Positions 53,841 through 64,000 of a DNA stretch of 64,000 nt are shown here, in pieces. Source of the stretch: Sordaria brevicollis (taxonomy: Eukaryota > Ascomycota > Sordariomycetes > Sordariales > Sordariaceae); NCBI GenBank assembly GCA_033439795.1, contig JAUTDP010000004.1:2170001-2234000 (forward strand). Reading direction: 5' to 3'. The translations under genes were made by a program, and so were the position numbers. The notes below the pieces were generated by a model. It ran no database searches. It was not told the DNA's origin and saw only the letters and a program-made list of their open reading frames with translations. The stretch's first letter is position 1, and each line of letters starts with the position of its first letter.

Positions 53841-55494
53841 ATGTCCTCAACAGACAACAAAGAAAAGAACGTCGAGCTCGGCCCCGTCGAGACGGGGCCA
53901 GATGCTGACGAGCACCAAATCACCAAGCCGGTATCAAAGTTCACTCGGTGGTACCGCAGCCCTCTGTTCAACGTCATCATGGTCGGTCTCATCTCGTTCA
54001 CCCAGCCCGGTATCTGGAACGCCCTCAACAGTACGGGCGCCGGTGGTGCGCAGGAGCCATACTTGGTTAACGGTTCCAACTCTTTGACCTTCGGGTACGT
54101 CTCCCTCTTACCCATCCCCACTATACCAGGAAGACTAACATTTTCACCAGTATTATGGTCTTTGGTTGCTCCCTCTTCTCCATCCTCTCCAACAAAATCG
54201 GCATCAAATGGGTTCTCATCATCGGTACCCTCGGCTATGCGCCCTACTCTGCCTCACTCTATGTCAACAACCGCTACGGAGTTGAATGGTTCGTCCTTTT
54301 CGGTGGTGCTCTCTGCGGTATTGCCGCGTCCGCCTTGTGGGCCTCCGAGGGTGCCATCGCACTTGGTTACGCCGACATCAAGGATCGCGGCAAGTTCACA
54401 GGTATCTGGCTCGGTCTGCGCGAGTTGGGTCAGCTGATCGGTGCTTCGATCCAGCTTTCGCTGAACGTGAAGCAGGAGGGCAGGGGCAAGGTTGGGTATA
54501 CCACTTATCTGGTTCTCATTGCGCTGCAGTGCTTGGGTCTGCCGTTTGCGTTGCTGGTCTCTTCGCCGCAGAAGGTCATCAAGCCGGACGGCAGCCGGTT
54601 GAAGGACCCGACCCTGAACAAGACCGTCAAGGGCGAGTTCAAGAAGATCTGGAGTCTGTTCAAGAGGAAGCAGATGTACCTGCTGGTGCCGATCCTGGTT
54701 GGATTCCAGTGGAACAGCACGTATCTTGGCATTTATATGACCAAGTAGTACGTTCCCCTTTCTTTCTCGATTTTATGCAGGCCTAAACTAACACACCCAA
54801 CAGCTTCTCCGTCCGCTCCCGCACTCTCGGCTCCCTTGTGTCTGGCATCGCTGCTACCGCCGCCAACATCTTCTGGGGTTGGTTCTACGACCGTCAATCC
54901 CTCTCGCGTCCAACCATCGCTAAAATCACCTGGGCCTTCTTCGTTGCCCTCATGTTGGCGACTTTCGGCTGGCAAACCGCCAACGAGAAGTTGTACGGTG
55001 ACCTCAAGTCCGCCGGCACCCCGATCACCCTGGACTGGGCCAACCCCGGCTTCGGTCGCGGTTTCGCATCCATGGTCATCCTGCGCTTCCTCAACGAGTC
55101 ACACTACATGTTTGTGTATTGGCTCATCGGTGCTTTCTTTGATGATATCGAGACGCTTGGCCTCGCCGTGGGAATTGTCAGGTCTTTTGAGTCGGTTGGC
55201 TCGTGCTTGGCATTTGGTATCGGCGCGGCTCAGGTTGCGCCCATGGTCAACTTGATCATTGCCTTTGCCATGTTTGGTTTCACAATCCCGGCGACGACGG
55301 CAGTGGTGTTTATGGTGCCGGAGAGGCCGATCCATTTGAGAAAGTTGGAGGATGGTAGCACTTCTGGGTCTGAGGGCGAGCCGGAGGTTGTCAAGAACTC
55401 TGCGAGCATTGAGGGCTCTGTGACCGCTCCTGCTGCTTCTACGGATGCGAAGGAGAAGGATGGAGCGCAGGCGCCGGTTTATGAGTTGAAGTAA
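53841..55494 (+). CDS. UNC-93-like MFS membrane protein
   Basis: Predicted multi-pass transporter or channel regulator of the fungal UNC-93/DUF895 group. Three exons: 53841-54094, 54151-54747, 54804-55494; introns 54095-54150 and 54748-54803, both 56 bp with GTACG-type donors and CAG acceptors; 513 residues. The ATG at 53841 is the first in frame. After a charged N-terminus come FTRWYRSPLFNVIMVGLISF and PGIWNALNSTGAGG, the family hallmark at TM1. IMVFGCSLFSILSNKIGIKW (TM2), LRELGQLIGASIQLSLN, and YFSVRSRTLGSLVSGIAA across the second junction follow. The C-terminal 60 residues are a hydrophilic Ser/Glu/Ala-rich tail. Substrate unknown. Both junctions restore continuous helices, which supports the model. 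Confidence 0.9.
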
Positions 55495-55812
55495 TGGGCA
55501 TGGATGAATGGGAGAAGAAGAAGAGACGATGAAGGAACGGAAAAGCAGGAATATGATACCCGCCTTGAATGGCCATTCTGGGACATTTGAGGCTTGAAGC
55601 TAGAAATTACATGGCTAATGATAATAATATGAAGTGTTATAACAGTTGTTGTCGAGATTCGATGACCAAGATTGTCGACGACAAGATGGAAGAACGCCGT
55701 GCGCAACCTTCCATCCCATGGTTTGTCGCAAGAGCGATTCGTAAATGAGCTATGCCCATTTAGGCTAGTTTCTTTGAGGGGTGGATAACGACAAACGAAT
55801 CGAACCAGGATT
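55495..55812. other. Intergenic, nothing seen
   Basis: 3' region of the UNC-93-like gene up to the tRNA-like element. A reverse-strand B-box-like TGGTTCGATTC lies just before the element (55797-55808), possibly another tRNA scrap. Confidence 0.45.
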
Positions 55813-55883
55813 GGTTCCGTGGCTCACTGGTTAGAGCCCACACCTCTTCAAAGAGGTCATGGGTTCGAATCCAGTCGAGATCG
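55813..55883 (+). ncRNA. tRNA-like sequence (degenerate tRNA or SINE head)
   Basis: Good A box (TGGCTCACTGGTTAGAGCC) and perfect B box (GGTTCGAATCC). The ends GGTTCCG (55813-55819) and CGAGATC (55876-55882) pair with one mismatch and the D stem GCTC/GAGC is intact. The anticodon arm is wrong for a working tRNA: the only stem is ACCTC/GAGGT with a six-base loop (TTCAAA), and the T stem has a mismatch. So I read it as a tRNA pseudogene or the head of a tRNA-derived short element. A perfect 8-bp hairpin (55883-55902) follows at once. Confidence 0.6.
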
Positions 55884-55902
55884 GATGAAAAAAGTTTCAT
55901 CC
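55883..55902 (+). repeat. Perfect hairpin directly after the tRNA-like element
   Basis: GGATGAAA and TTTCATCC pair perfectly over eight bases around an AAAG loop. A second possible stem, GGGGAG with CTCC around GCCC/GGGC, follows at about 55914-55948. Confidence 0.7.
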
Positions 55903-56041
55903 CTCATCTTGTGGGGGAGCTGTCCGGGCAAGCCCTGGGCACTCCTCCCATGGTGAGTTCCTACCTAGTAGCGTATATAGCGAATAAATAATCTTCAGCG
56001 ATTCGAGAATATGAAGCGAAATTTGTGACGAGCGATAATAT

Positions 56042-56252
56042 CTAGCGACAGCCGACAACCACCAGCGACGACAACCACCAGCGACGACAACCACCAGCGA
56101 CGACAACCACCAGCGACGACAACCACCAGCGACGACAACCACCAGCGATACCGACCAGCGATACCGACCAGCGAACTTCGACGACAACCCAGCGACGACC
56201 ACCAGCGACAACTACCAGCGACAACTACCAGCGAATCTACCAACTCATAGCG
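56042..56252. repeat. 16-bp minisatellite, AGCGACGACAACCACC units
   Basis: Five exact head-to-tail 16-bp units start at 56064, 56080, 56096, 56112 and 56128. Degenerate units containing CCAGCGA continue to about 56252. Open frames across it on the reverse strand are only a by-product of the repeat. It lies about 160 bp after the tRNA-like element. Confidence 0.9.
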
Positions 56253-57449
56253 AGTATCTACTAACCAAGCAGCGTACAGCTGGGTTTTCTTCCCCAAGAG
56301 GGTTTTCCAGCGAGGTAAGTTTTTTGTCTTTTTGCCGTTTTTTACATTTCCATTTTTTCCTATTTTCCCCTTCGCTCACCTGGATATCAAGCACTCTATA
56401 GTTTGAGGTTTACACCCATAAGCTACCCTTAGGTTGTCACGGGGTAAATACCTCTACAATATCTGATTCCAAAGACAATGCCCAAAGATGGAGAGAGATA
56501 TCATAGGTATAAGGCGGAATTAGAAGTCCGGATCCTGAACAACCTGTGGAAGCCCATGTTTGTGCTGGCGCAATCACCATGCTGCGACCTCGATTGCGTG
56601 ACTGGCTAGCCCAATATTGACATTGCAAATGTTGGGTTCTTGTTTGCCCCTTTTTTGACATTGTCAAACTTGTGAGGAACCGTTCACGCTCAACCACGTT
56701 GCTTGAAATCGCAAGTCATTGCTGTTGGCAGATAAAACAAGGCGAAACAAATGTAACAAGAGTCATTCTGGTGGTTGTGCCTGGTTCGCAAAACTCGGCA
56801 ATCTCGATTCTTCGCACAGATGGTAACGGCACAGACGGGAAGGAAGGAGATGCCCCTGAGCGGCCCGGGAATTCAGGGAATGAATGACAGGGCAAAAATA
56901 GGGATGCAAGTATCAAAGCAGGTTTCCTTTGGGGACGAAGGTGTACCTCTGCGCCCGGCGATACATAGAGACGGTACCTGCCAAAGAACATTCCCCTAAA
57001 GTGGGTCATACCATTCTGGAAGCCCAGCACGCCCAGGGGTCGCGTGGATCCTGCCCTGTCAAGTGGAAGTCAGTCACCCGCGCCTTTGGTTCGGGTTCCC
57101 TTGACCAGGGCCGTAACAAGCCGTTGTTTTTCTGTAGTCTTTCTCTCTCTTTGTTCCGAGTCATTTTGTCTTTTCTCTCCAAACCTCCCTTCATTTGCTT
57201 GACAACTTTTGCGCTTGGACATACTTCAGTTCGAATATCAGGAGGCGAGCGCTGCTATAATAAAAACAAAGAAGGGAATCGCTCAACTGTTCAGCACAAT
57301 ATTATAATATTCAAACGGCTCCGAAACGAGCGACAGAGCAACAGAGCGACATCGGGCGACAGACGGATATAATATACCGAAGCATACCTCGAGAGCATAC
57401 ACTACCAACATCATCAACCATCCAGAGTTCCACAAACAGCAACAGCAAC
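56253..57449. other. Intergenic, nothing seen
   Basis: 1.2 kb leading to the Mpv17-family gene; the last 200 bases are A/C-rich leader. No other feature recognised. Confidence 0.5.
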
Positions 57450-58351
57450 ATGGCAGCAGAATCCCTCCTCCGCACCCTCCTCCGGCGCAAAGTCGAATTC
57501 CTTCGCTACGCCCGTCAGCGTCGCCAATACTCAACCAAACCCCCATCACAAACACCAACAGGTGAACAAATCCCAACACCAGGCAACGTCCCAACCTTGC
57601 CCTTCTGGCAGCGCCTCGGTCCTTTGACCCGAGCAGCCTTCGCCTACGCACGCGCGCAGCGCAGGAGGCCGTACACGACGCAGGTGTGCACCTCGTTGGT
57701 GATTTATTTTTTCTCGGACATTTCGGCGCAGAGGATGGGTGGACGGGATTACGACCCCACGAGGACGGTCAGGAGTTTGGTGATTGGAAGTATTTCGTCG
57801 ATTCCTAGTTTTAAGTGGTATGTCTCCCCATTTTCTTCGGTTTTGATTGCCCCGTCTGGGATGCGCGCGCAAGAGGGGATGGAAGACTGACAGAGACATA
57901 AATGGGCAGGACCCTCTGGCTCTCCAACAACTTCAACTACCCCTCGCGCATCCTATCTCTCGGCACGAAGGTGGTTGTCAACCAAATCTGCTTCACACCA
58001 ATCTTCAACTCGTACTTTTTCGGCATGCAGGCTGCTTTGGCCGGGGAGAGTTTGGAAAACATTGTCGAGCGCATCAGGGTCACGGTGCCCGTCAGTTTCG
58101 TCAACTCGTGCAAGCTGTGGCCGGCCGTGACGGCGTTCAGCTTTACGTTTATTCCGATGGAGTATAGGTCGTTGTTTGCGGGTGTCGTGGCGGTGGGGTG
58201 GCAGACATATTTGAGCTTTTTGAATCGGAAGGCGGAGGATGGGAGGGCGATCGAGCCTGCGCAAGAAGTGAAGATGGTTGAGGCGGCGCCGGTTGTGAAG
58301 GAGGCGACGATACCGGCGCGACAGGAGATGGCGACGGCGGTTGCGAACTAG
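57450..58351 (+). CDS. Mpv17/PMP22-family membrane protein
   Basis: Small integral membrane protein of mitochondria or peroxisomes. Exons 57450-57817 and 57910-58351, intron 57818-57909 (GTATGT...CAG) inside a Trp codon, 269 residues. The N-terminal 60 residues are basic (LLRRKVEFLRYARQRRQ), possibly a mitochondrial targeting sequence. Family landmarks: RPYTTQVCTSLVIYFFSDISAQ (TM1), DYDPTRTVRSLVIGSISSIPSFKW (TM2) and NQICFTPIFNSYFFGM (TM3). The signature block VPVSFVNSCKLWPAVTAFSF then FIPMEYRSLFAGVVAVGWQTYLS follows. Fungal relatives include Sym1 and the Woronin-body sorting protein WSC; which one this is cannot be decided by eye. It lies 0.7 kb upstream of the dihydroorotate dehydrogenase gene on the same strand. 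Confidence 0.9.
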
Positions 58352-59090
58352 GGGTATATCGGCGATGGAGAGAAGAGCGCGCATTTTCACCGGGGAGCAT
58401 TGAAGCATCATACGGGGACGTTATTTTGGCATTTCGGGGCGGTTGGGTGGTTGCATAGAACATCATTGCATGGGTCGGCGTTTTTGGGTGGTTGTCTTTT
58501 TGGTTTGGCATCGCGACATGGAGATATCGTGTCAGTTGAGCGAATACACGTTTGGATGTTTTTCTTTGGTTTTTCTTGTCAGAAATGTTCCGGGTACTGG
58601 TAAGACGGAAGCCACGGCTGATGCTGTGTCACCATCCTCAAAAGAAAGGCGCCTTCCATCCCATCCGTCTTGAGACGAAATCAGGGGCACATGGCAGTGG
58701 GTGGATGGTCCCTGAAAGCTGAAACCGTAGAGGGAAGTTATAGTGGGTGGAGTCAGGTACCCGCCCATTCTCCAGTTGACATCAGCCCAAATTCAGTGGG
58801 GCCTCCGCTCTCGGTGAGTCGGGCAAGAAGCTGGCGGGGGAGCCCCGACCGCCCACGGGACACGGCACCGGACAACGGCTGGAGCTTCGGTACAATTGAG
58901 TTTGTGTAAGCTGAGCTTGGAATTGGAGCTTGGGTGAGGTTCCGGCTCGGAGTCGTCCCCGTCCCATCTAATCGTCATCGTCAACTCCACCACCCTAGCT
59001 TCCTCGCTTCGAGTCACAAGCCAACCTTTCTCCTCCGCAAAACATTGAGTGTTGGCTTGGTCCAGCAAACACTCGACAGCCCTCTTCACA
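58352..59090. other. Intergenic: promoter of dihydroorotate dehydrogenase gene
   Basis: 740 bp, no gene seen. The last 150 bases form the leader of the downstream gene. In-frame codons upstream of 59091 lack an ATG. Confidence 0.55.
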
Positions 59091-60575
59091 ATGGCCGCCC
59101 CTTACCTCAGGACGAGACCTGCCCTCTCAGCGGCCCTCCGCCCTCTTGCGCCCAAGCCAAGATTCCAGTCTTTTCCTCGTCGCCCGAACTCGACGACAAC
59201 GACACCCTCGACAAACACCGAAATTGCTACTCCCACCGAACCTACCAAGGCTGCCGCCGCCAATGCCTCGATTGTCCCCCGCCGTCTAAAGTTCTCCGCA
59301 TACGCTTCTGCTCTTGCTGTCGTCCTCGGTGTCGGCTACTACTACGCGACAGACACTCGCGCATCCGTCCACCAGTACCTCGTTCCTCCTCTCCTCCGCA
59401 CCATCTACCCCGATGCCGAAGAAGCCCACCATGTTGGAACTGCCGCCTTGAAGGGCCTTTATGAGGTTGGCCTCCACATCCGCGAAAGAGTTCCCGAATA
59501 TCCCAATGGCCCCTTGTCGGTTGAAGTTTTCGGCAAGCAGCTCCTCAACCCCATCGGCATTTCTGCTGGTCTTGACAAGGACGCCGAGATCCCCGATCCC
59601 CTCTTTGCCCTGGGTGCCGGTGTTGTCGAAGTTGGTGGCTGCACTCCCTTCCCCCAGGAGGGCAACCCCAAGCCCAGAGTTTTCCGCATTCCCACTGTCG
59701 ATGGTCTGATCAACCGCTATGGTCTCAACTCTCGCGGCGCCGACGCTATGGCCACCCGCCTGCGCGAGCGCCTTCGCAAGTTTGCCCGCTCTCTCGGCCT
59801 TAGCGAGAACCAGGTCCTGAACGAGGAGGGCACCGATGGCATTCCTCCCGGCAGTCTTCACCCCGGTCGTCTCTTGTGCGTTCAGATCGCCAAGAACAAG
59901 AAGACGGATGAGAAGGATGTCAACGCTGTCATTCGCGATTACGTCTACTGCGTCGACAAGCTCGCTCCCTACGCCGATGTCCTTGTCGTCAACGTCAGCA
60001 GCCCCAACACTCCCGGCCTCCGCGACCTGCAGGCTACCGAGCCCCTGACCAAGCTTCTTTCTGCCGTTGTGGACGCCGCTCAGCAAACCAAGAGGAAGAC
60101 CAAGCCGAGAGTCATGGTCAAGGTTTCACCCGATGAGGACGATGATACACAGATGGAGGGTGTTGTGGAGGCTGTGTGGAACAGCGGTGTTGACGGTGTC
60201 ATCGTCGGCAACACCACCAAGCGCCGCACCGGCATCGTCCCCAAGGGCGTCAAGCTGATCGGCGACGAGCCCGAGACTCTCCATGAGGAGGGTGGTTTCT
60301 CCGGCCCTGCTCTCTTTGAGCGCACTGTTAGCTTGGTGGGCAGGTACCGTAAGATGCTAGACGGCTATGCTCTGAAGAACGAGGCCGACAAGAGCGCTGC
60401 GCAAAAGGTTTTGTTCGCCACTGGTGGCATTACCACCGGTGAGCAGGCCCTCAAGGTTCTCAACGCTGGTGCTAGTGTGGCCATGGTTTACACTGGCATG
60501 GTCTACGGCGGTTCTGGCACCATCACCAGGATAAAGACCGAGATGAAGGAGAAGCTCGCTGTCAAGTCTGCGTAA
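59091..60575 (+). CDS. pyr-1: Dihydroorotate dehydrogenase, mitochondrial class 2
   Basis: Fourth step of pyrimidine synthesis: oxidises dihydroorotate to orotate with FMN and passes electrons to ubiquinone at the inner mitochondrial membrane. Single exon, 494 residues from the ATG at 59091. The first 35 residues are Arg-rich without acids, a mitochondrial presequence. One membrane segment (YASALAVVLGVGYYYATD, about 64-82) anchors it, as in class 2 enzymes. Motifs: PIGISAGLDKDAEI, VEVGGCTPFPQEGNPKPRVFR, INRYGLNSRG, VVNVSSPNTPGLR with the catalytic Ser of class 2, MVKVSPD, GVIVGNTT, GGFSGPAL, and ATGGITTGEQALKVL...VYTGMVYGG binding FMN phosphate. An inserted loop (LSENQVLNEEGTDG) is a fungal feature. 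The symbol follows Neurospora naming and holds only if the organism is Neurospora. Confidence 0.96.
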   Translation: MAAPYLRTRPALSAALRPLAPKPRFQSFPRRPNSTTTTPSTNTEIATPTEPTKAAAANASIVPRRLKFSAYASALAVVLGVGYYYATDTRASVHQYLVPPLLRTIYPDAEEAHHVGTAALKGLYEVGLHIRERVPEYPNGPLSVEVFGKQLLNPIGISAGLDKDAEIPDPLFALGAGVVEVGGCTPFPQEGNPKPRVFRIPTVDGLINRYGLNSRGADAMATRLRERLRKFARSLGLSENQVLNEEGTDGIPPGSLHPGRLLCVQIAKNKKTDEKDVNAVIRDYVYCVDKLAPYADVLVVNVSSPNTPGLRDLQATEPLTKLLSAVVDAAQQTKRKTKPRVMVKVSPDEDDDTQMEGVVEAVWNSGVDGVIVGNTTKRRTGIVPKGVKLIGDEPETLHEEGGFSGPALFERTVSLVGRYRKMLDGYALKNEADKSAAQKVLFATGGITTGEQALKVLNAGASVAMVYTGMVYGGSGTITRIKTEMKEKLAVKSA

Positions 60576-62901
60576 GACGGACTGCTTAGATGACGGGTTT
60601 GCTCAGGATATCATGTTGTAGATAAAAAAACGTGCGTCTCACCAAAAATACCCTTCTTCGATGACTTTCACACATGCGCATCTCTTACCGGTTGAAGCAG
60701 GCTTCCAGAATAAGATATGGCTTTAGATCTTGTTTCCCTTTTCGGTCGGCCCATGTTGCTTCGTATGGCCATCGACAATGCGGTGAACTCCCGAAAGGGG
60801 CTTCCAATATGCCGACCCGGGTATCAGGACGGCTAGGTACAGTTTGTTTGTTCGAAACAAGAGCAGACCGCTCCGAGCATTGATGGAGGGCAAACATGTG
60901 CAACTCTCGGGTCATCCGCAAGAACCCGAGAATCGAGTGACACCGTCGAAAGTCAATGACATGCGATTTCTCTGTTCGCCAGTCGCGTCATTCTTTCGTC
61001 TATTGTTCACATCATGAAACCTGAACTTGGTGCCTGGCGATCAATTTCTCACGAGGATCACTCCCACACCATTACTCGTACGGGTTTGTCCAGATGTGTA
61101 AAATATCCAGACATCCTAGCACCCCCGTGTCCTGATTTATCCGTCTTCCATCCATTTCCCACACCTCTTCCACGTCTTTCCTACGTCCTATACATAGAAT
61201 CGTATGGAAACAATATGCTTCCATCTTGTCCAGGGCCTCGAAACCCGCCACAGCTTATTTGACCCAAGTCACCCACGCAAATATTTTCAAAAGGCACTCG
61301 GTTTTCTGGAGAGTACTTTCGCCATATACAATGCGAGGCAAACCAACCAGCCAACAGCTTTGCTTGGGAAAGGTATGAACATCGTTGATATCGACATATC
61401 GTCACTTTTCACCGGGAACCTCATGCCGTCTGTGTCCCCATCGCACTTACCTATCCACTGTCACTCAGACTATTGCTTGTTACAATTTTTGTCCGATCCG
61501 ATATAGGCTCGGTCGGCCCAAGACGGTTCTCGTCCCGCTCTCATCTTGCACAATTCGGGAATCACAAAGTTCAACAAACGAACAAATTCGGAGCAAGGTA
61601 TTACGGTAGAATGCACTTACCTCATGGAGGGCTATACGCCGCTTTGTTCTACGTTCTACATATACTCTCAATTCCGGCAGTTGGTGGTACCAACGGCTAG
61701 AAAAGGAAGAGAGCGGGATCTCACTCCCACTCACATCCATATATACATACAGACATGGTGGTATAGATTCGCGCTGCTGTGTAGCAAGTAAATGTCACAG
61801 GCACAGGATCTGTCAAGGGGGCATCGCATGTACACAACTTACATCTTCCTGCCAGGTCCCAGTGGACGCAATTTATTTGACCCCCTCGAGGATGCTCGTC
61901 TACTCAGCAACCGGTTACTCAACCCCCAACATCAATCACCGTGAATGCGGGGGTTGAAGGGTGATGAGTGGTTCTGGTTGTATAAACCAGGTAGTGTGTC
62001 GTGAGCAGCACAGAGTAGTGTGCAACCTTCTCCTTTCCCCATTTCAACCTACTTTTTTGTTCACAGACGAGGGTTAACTGGTAGTTGCGCAACGTCTTTG
62101 TAGTTGCTGGTGGAACAATCGAAGTTTGTTACAGTTACACATAACGCAGATACCCAGAAACGCTCAAAGCCGGGTAACACGAGGGATACTGTGCTTCTGA
62201 TCACATGGCCTGCCTGCCTTTCCGTGCTTCTTGTGGTTCTTGTGCTTCCATCCATATATACCCATACATATATACTTATACCGAAGACGGATGTGGGTAG
62301 GCTGGCTACATCTATTACACAGACACACACAACACCTTCTTCGCACGCTTACACACTACAACGGAAATCTACAAATCCAGGCACTAAGATGTGTGTATGT
62401 GTACCTGCGTGTATAGGAGATTATGTACTCAGAACTACCTCACCTCTCTTCCAACTCACGCCAAGGCCAGTGACGGTACTCAGTTACACAATCTTACCTA
62501 CCTAGTACAATTCTGCGGCTCTCCTTGTTTCCGTGTACGCCTGTCCGTCATACCCATCATGGCGAGGTTTCCTCTCTACCCGTAACCTCCATGGGTTATG
62601 TGATGCCTTTCAAATACCGCGGTGGCTGTCCCATTGTTTCAAAGTTACTTCTTGAGCCGCTTCTCTATTTTCCTCTTTTTTCAGGATGAACCAGCCGCCA
62701 CATCGAAGGCCACGTGGGAAATAACGTTTTCTGTTTCACCACATTAGTTCCTACTTTTCCTTTTTGTCAACTTCGAAATCGCTTTTTGGTTTTCAGCCTC
62801 GTTTTTCTACTTGGCCCGGTCATATCTTGGTTGGTGGGCGAGAGGCCCAAGGAGAAACAGAGATGAAGTGGTCTTCGGGTTCGGACCGGTTCCTCGGGGT
62901 A
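60576..62901. other. Intergenic, nothing seen
   Basis: 2.3 kb between the dihydroorotate dehydrogenase stop and the CFEM receptor gene. Frames are short and without recognisable content. An imperfect stem (CAACCCCC with GGGGGTTG) lies at 61920-61958. Confidence 0.5.
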
Positions 62902-64000
62902 ATGCCCACTCGGGTTTTCTTGTTGTTGGTTCTTTTATCCTCTACGGCAAGAGGGCAAGATACAAACGAAACGGATATATCGGGGATTCTTGAGAGTTAT
63001 CCTGGTTGTGCGGTATGTATAGTCTTCCTCCGTTCCTCACATCCAGCAAAAAAGAACGGAATCTGCCTCGGAATTCCGAATTAACTCACATCCAAGGTTC
63101 CCTACTTGAGATTTCGCCCTTCCAAGATGATGAAAGGATGGATCTAGCTAACATTCTTCCCCCTTTCAGCACGATTGCCTAACCCAACGCCTCTCATCCT
63201 GCCCTCTTCCACCCTCCTCCTTCACCCACTCGCCTAATCCATCCACAACCTCACCCTCATCCCCCTCTTCCCTTCCCGCCTGCCTATGCAACTCCGACAA
63301 CCGCCCCCTTCTGGCCAGCTGCTTTTCCTCCTCCTGCCCCCCAATCCCTTTTTTCCAATCCCTCAACATAACCTCCCACCTCTGCCACGACCTTCCCCGC
63401 GACCGCGGCTCAACCTCACTAACCACCCTAACCACCACCCTCGGCATCCTCAGTCCCCTCTTCGTCCTCGCCCGCCTTTTATTCCGAATCCTCACCCACC
63501 CCTCCTCCCGTTTAGGGGTCGACGACTGGATCATTTCCGTCTCCATCCCCCTCGGCATCCCATACACTATCCTAATCGCCCACACCTTATCCCGCGCCGG
63601 GATTGGGAGGGACGTATGGACGTTGACACCAGACCAAATAACGTGGTTTTTAAAAGTGTTTTACGTGTTGATTGAGTATTATGTCGTGTTGATGGCGTAT
63701 GTGAAGTTACCGTTTTTGTTTATGTATTTGAGGATTTTTGGGGAGTCGGCCAGAATAAAAAGGGTGCTGTGGGGGACGATTGTGGTGGTGGGCGTGGTGG
63801 GGGTGGTTTTTGTTTTGCCGTTGGGGTGTAGGCCGGTTAGTTTCTTTTGGGAGGGGTGGGATGGGGAGCATCAGGGACGGTGGTGAGTAATTTTTTTTTT
63901 CTCGTTCTATTCTTCATGGTAGAAGGATGGTTTGTGAAGGGGGACGGCGGAAAAGGTGCGTGGATGGAGAGGAGGTGATACTGGCTGTGGAATATAGGAG
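62902..64000 (+). CDS. CFEM-domain PTH11-type membrane receptor, 3' part outside window
   Basis: Predicted seven-helix receptor-like protein with an extracellular CFEM domain. I start at the ATG at 62902, which gives a clean signal peptide (MPTRVFLLLVLLSSTARGQ); an in-frame ATG at 62863 adds 13 residues. Exon 1 ends at 63012, intron 63013-63169, exon 2 63170-63882, then a donor GTGAGT at 63883. The junction reads YPGC-AHDCLTQRLSSC, followed by LPACLCNS, LLASCFSSSCPP and CHDLP: the Cys pattern of CFEM. Membrane helices follow (GILSPLFVLARLLFRIL, DWIISVSIPLGIPYTILIAH, FYVLIEYYVVLMAYVKLPFL, GTIVVVGVVGVVFVLPLGC), as in PTH11-like fungal rhodopsin-fold proteins. A possible acceptor (AATATAG) lies at 63991-63997, too close to the edge to judge. 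Ligand unknown. Confidence 0.85.

Noticed and set aside
56190..56235. Words like CCACCAGCGA resembling the 3' part of fungal 5S rRNA
   Set aside because: No 5S box A or C and no 5' part nearby; the words belong to the minisatellite.
56042..56297. Reverse-strand frames with repeated LVVVAGGCRRWW peptides
   Set aside because: They arise only from the 16-bp minisatellite; 16 is not a multiple of three, so all frames stay open by chance of composition.
1..64000. CRISPR arrays, bacterial operons and ribosome binding sites
   Set aside because: The window is from a eukaryote; no spaced direct repeats of CRISPR type were seen.

Overview
The window comes from a filamentous ascomycete, most likely Neurospora or another close Sordariales relative. 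The evidence is: short (56-235 bp) GT-AG introns in genes with long exons, C-rich codon use, Zn2Cys6 regulators, a HeLo-like/ankyrin gene, tRNA genes with short introns after position 37, and one 3.5 kb transposon turned almost wholly into A+T as repeat-induced point mutation (RIP) does. The species assignment is inference; no marker was searched.

Layout. Positions 1-7.3 kb hold a maltose-use locus: an alpha-glucosidase (left strand, cut by the window edge), a diverging maltose permease, then a Zn2Cys6 transcription factor. 7.9-16.4 kb holds tRNA-Lys, the ribosome-biogenesis helicase Dbp7, a DHA1-type MFS transporter and an NADH-cytochrome b5 reductase. 16.4-21.1 kb is gene-poor apart from tRNA-His and ends in an unusual leader with three repeated hairpins in front of a large DraRnl-type RNA ligase (21.1-24.3 kb). 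A proline-rich membrane-anchored protein of unknown function follows (25.6-27.5 kb).

28-45 kb is the accessory part. It has two members of an unrecognised family sharing an intron position (28.1 and 44.1 kb); one carries a perfect 44-bp hairpin in its intron. Between them lie a HeLo-like/ankyrin gene, a frameshifted relative of it, an AP endonuclease, and a RIP-saturated PIF/Harbinger transposon inserted in the intron of a tRNA-Glu(CUC) gene.

46-64 kb is mostly housekeeping: a Snf5/Sfh1-type chromatin remodelling subunit, tRNA-Ala(CGC), a PEBP-family protein, an UNC-93-like transporter, a tRNA-like element followed by a 16-bp minisatellite, an Mpv17/PMP22-family membrane protein, mitochondrial dihydroorotate dehydrogenase, and the 5' part of a CFEM/PTH11-type receptor cut by the right edge.

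The genes act together most clearly in the first 7.3 kb (import, hydrolysis and presumably control of maltose). Elsewhere neighbours look functionally independent, as is usual in fungi. All identifications come from reading motifs by eye; no database search was possible.
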